This document shows, in pieces, positions 1 through 5,454 of a stretch of DNA of 5,454 nucleotides (positions within the stretch are counted from its first letter, which is position 1; each line of letters begins with the position of its first letter). Where the stretch lies: positions 1-5,454 of the forward strand of contig CAJXQV010000095.1 in the NCBI GenBank assembly GCA_913058165.1, written 5' to 3'. Source of the DNA: an uncultured Chromatiales bacterium (GTDB lineage: Bacteria; Pseudomonadota; Gammaproteobacteria; Steroidobacterales; GCA-2729495). Position numbers and translations under genes: made by a program. Under the pieces are notes generated by a model. The model worked only from the letters and a program-made list of their open reading frames with translations, was not told where the DNA came from and did not search any database.

Positions 1-46
1 TACACAGAGTAGATCGTCGGCAGCGTCAGATGTGTATAAGAGACAG
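1..46 (+). other. Untrimmed Nextera i5-side sequencing adapter (not genomic)
   Basis: This is library sequence, not organism DNA. Positions 1-5 (TACAC) are the end of the P5 arm. Positions 6-13 (AGAGTAGA) match the Nextera i5 index I know as 504. Positions 14-27 (TCGTCGGCAGCGTC) are the read-1 adapter, and 28-46 (AGATGTGTATAAGAGACAG) are the 19-base Tn5 mosaic end. Genomic sequence starts at 47. A GTG at 32 inside the mosaic end lies in frame with pgpA and creates a false start encoding MYKRQ. Confidence 0.98.
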
Positions 47-283
47 GTATGGGATGAAGTAGTCGGCATGATGCTGACCATGACCTTTGTTGAACCGTCG
101 ATCATCTCCGCTGTATTGGGTTTCGGTTTGTTTCGCTTGATGGACATTGCTAAGCCTTGGCCGATTCTGGATATAGATCACAGATTGCGTGGGGGTTTCG
201 GGATTATGCTCGATGACGTGCTAGCCGCTGTGTATGCGGGGTTGGCACTTGCAGGCATTCAATATCTGTTAGTGAACCTGTAA
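47..283 (+). CDS. pgpA: Phosphatidylglycerophosphatase A, C-terminal part (5' truncated by contig end)
   Basis: PgpA dephosphorylates phosphatidylglycerol phosphate to phosphatidylglycerol at the inner membrane. Only the last 78 residues are present, against about 170 in E. coli PgpA, because the genomic sequence begins mid-gene at 47. Family landmarks in order, counting from the first genomic codon: VWDEVVGM (1-8, with the acidic DE pair), GFGLFRLMDIAKPWPI (25-40) and the glycine-rich GGFGIMLDDVLA (49-60, with the DD pair). These match VWDEFIGM, FRILDMWKPWPI and GGMGIMIDDIVAG in E. coli PgpA as I remember it. Hydrophobic stretches around 10-28 and 58-76 fit membrane segments. The stop is TAA at 281-283. 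The reading frame continues upstream into adapter, so any start at 32 is artificial. The kinase gene follows after 27 bp on the same strand, suggesting a shared transcript. Confidence 0.93.
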   Translation, partial: VWDEVVGMMLTMTFVEPSIISAVLGFGLFRLMDIAKPWPILDIDHRLRGGFGIMLDDVLAAVYAGLALAGIQYLLVNL

Positions 284-296
284 ATGGCACCATAAC

Positions 297-304
297 AAAG
301 GCGG
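297..304 (+). promoter_or_regulatory. Ribosome binding site of the kinase gene
   Basis: AAAGGCGG lies upstream of the ATG at 311, with the AAGG core (298-301) separated from it by 9 bases. It supports 311 as the start. The site falls within the 27-bp pgpA-kinase gap, where no room is left for a terminator and no promoter is evident. Confidence 0.6.
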
Positions 305-310
305 TATTTT

Positions 311-1591
311 ATGCCACAGGCGACAACCAGCAACTCATCCGGAGTACCTGAACGCATTGGTAAATACGACATTATCAATGAGATCGGTAAAGGCACTAGC
401 GGAAATGTGTATCTCTCCCATGATCCTTATTACGGGCGTGATGTGGCGATTAAGGTTTATCACATCGATGCCACTGCGGATGGTCGTGCTGCGGAAATTG
501 CCCGCAAGATGTTTTTCAACGAGGCGCATATCGTTGGAATGCTGCAGCACTCGAATATTCTGCCTATCTATGATGCCGGTGAGGAAGACGGCAAATACTA
601 CGTCGTGATGGAGCATGTGCAGGGAGCCCGAACCTTGGGAGCGTACTGTCGCCCCGACAACCTACTGCCCATTGAAGACGTGGTTAAACTTATTTTTAAG
701 TGTGCCAAAGCACTGCATTACGCGCACAGTCGTGGCTTAATTCACCGCGACATTAAACCGAACAACGTTATGCTCACGCCGGACAACGACGTTCGCATTA
801 TTGATTTTGGTATCGCCATAAAAAAAGATTCTGATCTGCCGCAGATAATGGGCATTGCAGGCTCACCGAGTTACATGTCACCCGAGCAGGTGCAGTCGGC
901 TGAGCTATCTCAGGCATCTGATCTCTATTCGCTCGGTGCAGTGTTGTATGAATTGCTCACTGGCTTCCGGCCGTTTCGCGGCGCGGACCTTAGCCAGCTG
1001 TTAAACCAGATTGTGTATGCGACACCTCCACCGGTACACACCCTGCGGACAGGTATTCCCGAAGAACTCGAAGAAGTGGTGGCAATTTCAATGCAGAAGG
1101 AGCCCAACAACCGTTACCAGAACGGTGCGGCGATGGCTGCTGCAATGACGCGGGTGTATCAAAAACTTCAGCAGGGCTCGAAGCTGCTCGATGCGCAGGA
1201 GCATTTCGATATTTTGCGCCGTCTAAATTTCTTCCACGATTTCTCGCAAGGTGAGATTCGTGAGTTGTTACGTGCCAGTGAATGGCGTGAGTACTCGCCT
1301 GACGAGGAGATCATTCGCGAGGGCGATCTTGATGATCGCTTCTACGTGGTTGTTTCGGGTAATTGCATTGTTGAGGCTGATGGCCGATCGATTGGCCGCT
1401 TGCAGGCAGGCAATTGTTTTGGTGAAAGCGGCTACGTGCAGAATGCCCGGCGCAGCGCCACGATTCGTTCCGCAGACCAGGCCACCTTGTTAACCGTGAG
1501 CGCAACATTGTTGGAGCAGGTGTCCACCGAGTGCCAATTACGCTTTACCAAGGTGTTTTTGCGGGAATTGATTGAGCGTTTGCAGGGGTAG
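311..1591 (+). CDS. Soluble Hanks-type Ser/Thr protein kinase with C-terminal cyclic-nucleotide-binding domain
   Basis: This 426-residue protein probably phosphorylates Ser/Thr on cytoplasmic substrates under control of a cyclic nucleotide. The kinase domain spans about 19-285. It has the glycine loop GKGTSGNV (26-33), VAIK with the ATP lysine K48, the likely helix-C glutamate E71, HRDIKPNN (145-152: catalytic D147, K149, N152), DFG (165-167), SPE in place of APE (190-192) and DLYSLG (204-209). All catalytic residues are present, so it should be active. A linker leads to a CNB domain at about 299-420. Its phosphate-binding cassette runs from GNCFGE (367-372) to RRSAT (380-384), with E372 and R381 nine residues apart, as in PKA-type domains. 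I see no transmembrane segment, PASTA or signal peptide. The ATG at 311 has a good Shine-Dalgarno. The gene follows pgpA by 27 bp and converges on xseB with a 32-bp gap. The domain calls are secure. The ligand (cAMP, cGMP or none) and the substrates are unknown. Confidence 0.93.
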   Translation: MPQATTSNSSGVPERIGKYDIINEIGKGTSGNVYLSHDPYYGRDVAIKVYHIDATADGRAAEIARKMFFNEAHIVGMLQHSNILPIYDAGEEDGKYYVVMEHVQGARTLGAYCRPDNLLPIEDVVKLIFKCAKALHYAHSRGLIHRDIKPNNVMLTPDNDVRIIDFGIAIKKDSDLPQIMGIAGSPSYMSPEQVQSAELSQASDLYSLGAVLYELLTGFRPFRGADLSQLLNQIVYATPPPVHTLRTGIPEELEEVVAISMQKEPNNRYQNGAAMAAAMTRVYQKLQQGSKLLDAQEHFDILRRLNFFHDFSQGEIRELLRASEWREYSPDEEIIREGDLDDRFYVVVSGNCIVEADGRSIGRLQAGNCFGESGYVQNARRSATIRSADQATLLTVSATLLEQVSTECQLRFTKVFLRELIERLQG

Positions 1592-1623
1592 GGCACCGCG
1601 CTGCGAACTGAGCCAAGCGGGAG

Positions 1624-1851
1624 TTAGTCGGGTGCTTCGCCGGCTGGCTCAAAGTCTTTGAGCTCACCATCCGTCAGAATTTTGACCTTTTGCTCAGCAT
1701 CTTTGAGTGCTGTCTGGCATTCGCGGCTGAGTTTTACCCCTTTTTCAAAATACTTTAGCGATTGCTCAAGCGAGAGGTCGCCGTCTTCCAGCGTTTCGAC
1801 AATGCTTTCAAGTTCTTGCAGCGATTTCTCAAGGTCAATCTTTTTAACCAC
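1624..1851 (-). CDS. xseB: Exodeoxyribonuclease VII small subunit
   Basis: XseB joins XseA in exonuclease VII, which degrades single-stranded DNA from both ends to oligonucleotides in the cytoplasm. The 75-residue length is usual for the family (roughly 70-85). The family core is visible: [20 protein letters not shown] (7-26), [19 protein letters not shown] (27-45) and [12 protein letters not shown] (48-59). It is a short, highly charged helical hairpin that packs as a coiled coil on XseA. The start is GTG at 1849-1851. An in-frame TAG lies ten codons upstream with no ATG between, so no earlier start is likely. The only Shine-Dalgarno-like bases are a weak GGA nine bases before it. The gene converges with the kinase gene and diverges from parE. 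In Pseudomonas and many relatives xseB leads an ispA-dxs operon. Here nothing follows it on its strand inside the window, so it stands alone. Confidence 0.95.
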   Translation of the reverse strand: MVKKIDLEKSLQELESIVETLEDGDLSLEQSLKYFEKGVKLSRECQTALKDAEQKVKILTDGELKDFEPAGEAPD

Positions 1852-1872
1852 GATAGGGTATCCGTTTGTTGC

Positions 1873-1907
1873 GACGACCTAGCCTTGCACAGCCGCAAGC
1901 TGTCGTC
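1873..1907. repeat. Imperfect inverted repeat (bulged 13-bp stem-loop) in the xseB leader
   Basis: GACGAC (1873-1878) pairs with GTCGTC (1902-1907), AGC (1881-1883) with GCT (1899-1901), and TTGC (1885-1888) with GCAA (1895-1898). The bulges are CT at 1879-1880 and C at 1884, and the loop is six bases (1889-1894). An alternative hairpin, ACAGC (1889-1893) with GCTGT (1899-1903), uses some of the same bases. The repeat lies 21 bases before the xseB start on its strand. No T-run follows on either strand, so it does not look like an intrinsic terminator. Whether it acts as RNA or as a DNA-binding site is unknown. Confidence 0.45.
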
Positions 1908-2016
1908 AATGTGCCCGGTTAGGGTGCGCATACGTTAAGTAGCCATCATATTGCATCGGACTTATTCTTCACAGGCTTTTAACGGAGCGTCGCTTTATAT
2001 AGACTGCAAGCATCCA

Positions 2017-2038
2017 CGGCGCTTAGGGTTAGGCGCCG
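2017..2038. repeat. GC-rich inverted repeat upstream of parE
   Basis: CGGCGC (2017-2022) and GCGCCG (2033-2038) are perfect 6-bp complements around a 10-base spacer (TTAGGGTTAG). The right arm is followed by ATTTGTG rather than a T-run, so a terminator is unlikely. It lies about 100 bp before the parE start, either in the parE leader or in its promoter region. Confidence 0.4.
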
Positions 2039-2136
2039 ATTTGTGCGTTAACTTTATGTTCCCCGCGATGCCTGTGTTCCGCAGGTGTTCTAACAGGAAC
2101 TGCTTGTGCTCAAAAGAGCGTAGGGCGTGAAGCTTT

Positions 2137-4023
2137 GTGAGTAAGAACTACAGTGCCTCAGACATTGAGGTTTTGAGCGGGCTGGATCCGGTGAAACGGC
2201 GTCCGGGCATGTATACCGACACCCAGCGTCCCAATCATCTGGCTCATGAGGTCGTCGATAATAGCGTTGACGAAGCGCTTGCCGGTCATTGTAAAAAGAT
2301 TGCGGTCACACTATTCGCAGACGGTTCGCTGGAAGTCGCGGATGACGGTCGTGGGATGCCGGTCGATATCCACCCGAAAGAAAAGATCCCTGGGGTTGAG
2401 CTGATCCTTACGCGATTGCATGCCGGTGGTAAGTTCTCCAATGAGAATTACCAATTTTCCGGTGGTTTGCACGGTGTGGGTGTGTCGGTGGTCAACGCGC
2501 TATCCAAGCATTTGGAAGTGTGGATTCGCCGCGATGGTCAAGAGCACAACATCAGTTTTCAGGGCGGTGTTAAGAAAGGCAAACTCGAAGTTGTGGGCAA
2601 GGTGGGTAAAGCCAATACGGGCACCACCATTCGCTTCTGGCCGGACTCAGGTTATTTTGATTCCGCCAAGTTTTCGGTATCACGTCTTAAGCATGTCTTA
2701 AAAGCAAAGGCGGTGCTGTGTCCGGGTTTGTTCGTTAGTTTCTATGATGAAAAAACCAAAGAGAAAGTCGATTGGCAGTATGAAGGTGGGCTTGAACAGT
2801 ATTTGCGTGAGTCGCTGCAGGGTTTGACTTGTTTGCCCGAAGAGCCTTTTGGCGGCAGCTTTAGCACCGAGACTGAAGAAGTTGATTGGGCCTGCGTCTG
2901 GCTGACCGATGGCGGCACACCGCTTGCCGAGTCATACGTTAACCTAATCCCGACCGCGCAGGGTGGCACTCACGTCAATGGTTTTCGTGCGGGTCTCACC
3001 GAAGCGGTGCGTGAGTATTGTGATGCCCGAAGCCTGTTGCCTCGGGGTATTAAGTTGGCTCCCGAAGATGTTTGGGATGGTGTCGCTTTTGTTCTTTCGG
3101 GAAAAATGGAAGACCCGCAGTTTTCGGGTCAGACCAAAGAACGCCTCTCTTCACGGCAGTGCACAGCATTTATTGCCGGCGTTATAAAAGATGCGCTGGG
3201 CCTGTGGCTGAACCAGCACCCTGAAACCGCCGACCTTATTGGCGGTAAAGTCATTGCCGCTGCTCAAAAACGTCTTAAAGCCAGCAAGCAGGTTACCCGT
3301 AAGAAGATTGTCTCGGGGCCGGCGCTGCCCGGTAAATTGGCCGACTGTACTGCCAGTGATCCCGAGCGCTGCGAAATTTTTCTGGTGGAAGGTGACTCCG
3401 CGGGAGGCTCTGCTAAGCAGGCACGTAACCGTGAGTTTCAGGCAGTAATGCCATTGCGCGGAAAAATTCTAAACACGTGGGAAGTTGATCGTGGCGAACT
3501 ATTAGCTTCGCAGGAAGTGCACAATATTAGTCTCGCCATCGGCATGGATCCGGGCGAAGAAGATACCTCCAAGCTCCGTTATCACAAGGTTTGTATTCTT
3601 GCCGATGCCGACTCCGATGGCCTGCATATAGCGACGCTGATCTGTGCGTTATTTGCCCGGCACTTTCCGCAATTGGTGCGTAAAGGTCATGTCTATGTCG
3701 CTATGCCGCCGCTGTATCGGATCGATGTGGGCAAGCAGGTGTTCTATGCGCTCGATGAAGATGAGCGTCGTGGTGTGATGGACAGGGTTGAAGCCGATAA
3801 ACTCCGTGGCAATGTGAATGTTACGCGCTTTAAAGGTCTGGGTGAGATGAGTCCGGGGCAGTTGCGTGTCACCACTATGGCGCCCGAAACTCGTCGCCTG
3901 GTGCAACTCACGGTGAGTCCTGAAGACAATACCGAGCAGGCGCTGGATATGTTGCTGGCCAAGAAACGAGCTAAAGATCGGCGCGACTGGCTCGAGCGAA
4001 AAGGCAATCTTGCTGACGTTTAA
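2137..4023 (+). CDS. parE: DNA topoisomerase IV subunit B
   Basis: ParE is the ATPase and TOPRIM subunit of topoisomerase IV, which with ParC unlinks replicated sister chromosomes. The 628 residues are almost the same length as E. coli ParE (630). The GHKL ATPase site shows E38 and N42 in HEVVDNSVDEA, the DDGRGMP motif (69-75) and GGLHGVG (109-115). The ATP-sensing lysine is K334 in QTKERL. The TOPRIM metal ligands are E418 in EGDSA (418-422) and the DADSD triad D490/D492/D494. FKGLGEM (565-571) follows. The ends VLSGLDPVKRRPGMYTDT and DRRDWLERKG are specific to ParE rather than GyrB, and there is no GyrB-type insertion in the TOPRIM half. The start is GTG at 2137, chosen because SKNYSASDIEVL aligns with the E. 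coli N terminus. Its Shine-Dalgarno is weak: AGGG at 2122-2125, 11 bases away. ParC follows after 43 bp on the same strand. Confidence 0.98.
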   Translation: MSKNYSASDIEVLSGLDPVKRRPGMYTDTQRPNHLAHEVVDNSVDEALAGHCKKIAVTLFADGSLEVADDGRGMPVDIHPKEKIPGVELILTRLHAGGKFSNENYQFSGGLHGVGVSVVNALSKHLEVWIRRDGQEHNISFQGGVKKGKLEVVGKVGKANTGTTIRFWPDSGYFDSAKFSVSRLKHVLKAKAVLCPGLFVSFYDEKTKEKVDWQYEGGLEQYLRESLQGLTCLPEEPFGGSFSTETEEVDWACVWLTDGGTPLAESYVNLIPTAQGGTHVNGFRAGLTEAVREYCDARSLLPRGIKLAPEDVWDGVAFVLSGKMEDPQFSGQTKERLSSRQCTAFIAGVIKDALGLWLNQHPETADLIGGKVIAAAQKRLKASKQVTRKKIVSGPALPGKLADCTASDPERCEIFLVEGDSAGGSAKQARNREFQAVMPLRGKILNTWEVDRGELLASQEVHNISLAIGMDPGEEDTSKLRYHKVCILADADSDGLHIATLICALFARHFPQLVRKGHVYVAMPPLYRIDVGKQVFYALDEDERRGVMDRVEADKLRGNVNVTRFKGLGEMSPGQLRVTTMAPETRRLVQLTVSPEDNTEQALDMLLAKKRAKDRRDWLERKGNLADV

Positions 4024-4055
4024 TACTTAATATTTCTGTGGATCGACTGGTCCGT

Positions 4056-4058
4056 AGG
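4056..4058 (+). promoter_or_regulatory. Ribosome binding site of parC
   Basis: A short AGG core lies eight bases before the ATG at 4067 and supports that start. The 43-bp parE-parC gap contains no hairpin followed by a T-run, consistent with read-through from parE. Confidence 0.45.
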
Positions 4059-4066
4059 CTGTAACT

Positions 4067-5406
4067 ATGACATCTCAAAATCAACTTGACTTCGAAGGTA
4101 TCGAACAGGAATCGCTAGCCAGTTATACCGAACGGGCTTACCTGAATTATTCGATGTACGTGATTCTTGATCGCGCGCTACCTAATATTGCTGACGGCCT
4201 GAAACCGGTGCAACGGCGTATCGCCTATGCGATGAGTGAGCTAAGTCTTAAGTCCACGTCGAAGCCGAAGAAATCGGCACGTACTATTGGTGATGTGCTG
4301 GGTAAGTTTCATCCACATGGCGATTCGGCCTGTTACGAAGCTATGGTGCATATGGCGCAGCCGTTTTCTTATCGTTACCCGATTGTCGATGGTCACGGCA
4401 ACTGGGGTTCTACCGACGATCCGAAGTCATTCGCAGCAATGCGTTACACCGAAGCCCGTTTAACCCCTTATGCCAATATTCTGCTAAGTGAGTTGGGGCA
4501 GGGCACCACCGATTGGGTGCCTAATTTTGACGGTACTATGACCGAGCCCTCGTTATTACCAGCACGTCTTCCAAATCTGTTGCTCAATGGCACTACTGGT
4601 ATTGCTGTGGGCATGTCCACTGATGTGCCACCGCATAATCTCCGGGAAGTGGTGGGTGCATTACTGCACTTGTTGGAAGAGCCTAATGCAACGCTTGCCG
4701 CTTTGATGAAGCATGTTAAGGCTCCTGATTACCCAACGGGTGGCGAAATTATTACGCCAAAGAACGAGCTTGCCGAGATTTATAGAACTGGCAACGGTAC
4801 TTTGCGTGTGCGTGCGACCTGGGAAAAAGACGGTACCGGTATTGTCATTAACGAGCTGCCGTTTCAGGTCTCCGGCAGTAAGTTATTGGAACAGATTGCC
4901 GCGCAGATGCGGGCCAAAAAGCTACCGATGGTGGAAGATCTGCGTGACGAGTCCGATCATGAAAACCCGATTCGTTTGGTTATTGTGCCGCGCTCGAATC
5001 GAGTCGATATGGATGCCTTGATGGGCCATCTGTTTGCAACCACCGACCTTGAAAAGACCATGCGCGTGAATATGAATGTCATTGGCCTTGATGGGCGTCC
5101 TACCGTGCGCGGTTTGCGCGAGATTATGGTCGAATGGCTGGAGTACCGCACAGCTACTGTCACCCGGCGGTTGGAATACCGTCTGTCAAAGGTCGAGGAG
5201 CGGCTGCATATCCTTGACGGCTTGTTGGTAGCCTTTTTGAATATCGACAAAGTCATTAAAATTATTCGTCATGAAGATGAGCCCAAGCCCGTCTTAATGA
5301 AGACCTTCAAGATTACGGAAACACAGGCCGAATCGATCCTTAATCTGCGTTTGCGGAACCTGGCAAAGCTTGAGGAAATGAAGATTCGTGGCGAGCAGGA
5401 CGAGCT
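4067..5406 (+). CDS. parC: DNA topoisomerase IV subunit A, N-terminal part (3' truncated by contig end)
   Basis: ParC carries the DNA cleavage and rejoining activity of topoisomerase IV. The genomic sequence gives 446 complete codons of about 750 expected. The breakage-reunion core is present: [16 protein letters not shown] (24-39), [10 protein letters not shown] (43-52), [19 protein letters not shown] (75-93) and [10 protein letters not shown] with the catalytic Y127. GTTGIAVGM (175-183) carries the DNA-intercalating I179. [20 protein letters not shown] lies in the tower region, and the coiled-coil part begins near [10 protein letters not shown]. Residues run seven ahead of E. coli ParC numbering. 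The C-terminal beta-pinwheel is missing because the contig ends after [11 protein letters not shown]. The frame stays open through the adapter, adding a false tail ([16 protein letters not shown]). The start is ATG at 4067 with AGG eight bases upstream. S87 and E91 equal the quinolone-sensitive S80 and E84 of E. coli. Confidence 0.97.
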
Positions 5407-5454
5407 CTGTCTCTTATACACATCTCCGAGCCCACGAGACAAGAGGCAATCTCG
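5407..5454 (+). other. Untrimmed Nextera i7-side sequencing adapter (not genomic)
   Basis: Positions 5407-5425 are the reverse-complement Tn5 mosaic end (CTGTCTCTTATACACATCT). Positions 5426-5440 (CCGAGCCCACGAGAC) are the read-2 adapter, 5441-5448 (AAGAGGCA) match the Nextera i7 index I know as 711, and 5449-5454 (ATCTCG) begin the P7 arm. Genomic sequence ends at 5406, within parC. Confidence 0.98.

Larger units (their letters stand above)
1852..2136. other. Divergent xseB / parE intergenic region
   Basis: This 285-bp region between two divergent start codons must carry the promoters of xseB (minus) and parE (plus). I find no coding frame of note, tRNA or ribosomal RNA. It holds two inverted repeats, listed separately, and a cluster of short overlapping complementary words at 2071-2100 (CCTGT with ACAGG, GTTCC with GGAAC). 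I could not find a -35/-10 pair with good consensus and spacing on either strand. AT-rich stretches such as TTTATATAGA (1994-2003) and TTTATGTT (2053-2060) are possible -10 areas only. Confidence 0.6.

Noticed and set aside
335..616. Minus-strand open frame of 93 codons inside the kinase gene
   Set aside because: It lies wholly opposite the N-terminal kinase domain, whose motifs are intact, and its translation resembles no family I know. It is a shadow frame.
1609..1651. TGAGCCA (1609-1615) and TGGCTCA (1645-1651) as a bidirectional terminator between the kinase gene and xseB
   Set aside because: The 7-bp arms are separated by 29 bases, the right arm lies inside xseB, and there is no T-run on either side. 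The support is too weak to call a terminator.
1658..1882. Plus-strand open frame opposite xseB
   Set aside because: Its serine-rich translation is the antisense of the charged XseB coiled coil. The xseB reading has clear family motifs.
1852..2136. A confident sigma-70 promoter for parE or xseB
   Set aside because: Candidate boxes such as TTGCAC at 1885, TTGCAT at 1951 and TATGTT at 2055 have no partner box at acceptable spacing and match.
2127..2142. GTG at 2127 as an alternative parE start
   Set aside because: It is out of frame with parE and reaches a TAA after five codons (2142-2144). The in-frame GTG at 2137 matches the family N terminus.
3649..4007. Two overlapping minus-strand open frames within parE (3649-3906 and 3744-4007)
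   Set aside because: Both are antisense to the conserved TOPRIM and C-terminal ParE sequence and have low-complexity, Arg/Ser/Thr-rich or unrecognisable products.
4713..5256. Plus-strand frame 4713-5021 and minus-strand frame 4957-5256 within parC
   Set aside because: ParC is continuous and conserved through this stretch. These are out-of-frame shadows.
1..5454. Tn5 or other transposon ends, because both termini show the 19-base mosaic end
   Set aside because: The mosaic ends are joined to Illumina read adapters, index octamers and flow-cell arms, so they come from library tagmentation, not from a resident element.

Overview
The window is a metagenomic- or isolate-style contig of bacterial chromosome with untrimmed Illumina Nextera adapter at both ends. 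Positions 1-46 and 5407-5454 are library sequence, including the i5 and i7 index octamers. Only 47-5406 (5,360 bp) is biological. The two outer genes are therefore cut by the contig ends, not by evolution. The ParE, ParC, PgpA and XseB proteins all read as gammaproteobacterial: ParE and ParC align almost without gaps to my memory of the E. coli proteins. The GC content looks balanced, near half by eye. A marine-type gammaproteobacterium is plausible, but genus or family cannot be fixed from the sequence alone.

Layout. (1) 47-283: the C-terminal 78 residues of phosphatidylglycerophosphatase A (pgpA). (2) 311-1591: a Hanks-type Ser/Thr protein kinase with a C-terminal cyclic-nucleotide-binding domain, 27 bp behind pgpA and probably cotranscribed with it. 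(3) 1624-1851, minus strand: xseB, the small subunit of exonuclease VII, convergent with the kinase gene. (4) 1852-2136: a 285-bp divergent intergenic region with two inverted repeats. (5) 2137-4023: complete parE. (6) 4067-5406: the N-terminal 446 residues of parC, 43 bp behind parE, running off the genomic part.

How the genes work together. ParE (ATPase/TOPRIM) and ParC (DNA breakage-reunion) form the A2B2 topoisomerase IV that decatenates sister chromosomes, and their adjacency suggests one operon. The other genes are housekeeping functions: phosphatidylglycerol synthesis (PgpA) and single-strand DNA degradation (XseB). The kinase with the cNMP-binding domain is the only non-housekeeping, signalling gene. 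Its order (kinase first, sensor last, no membrane segment) suggests a soluble kinase controlled by a cyclic nucleotide, a simple bacterial analogue of PKG with the domains reversed. It is the best candidate here for less-described biology. I see no mobile element, CRISPR array, tRNA or rRNA, and no evidence of a novel multi-gene system.
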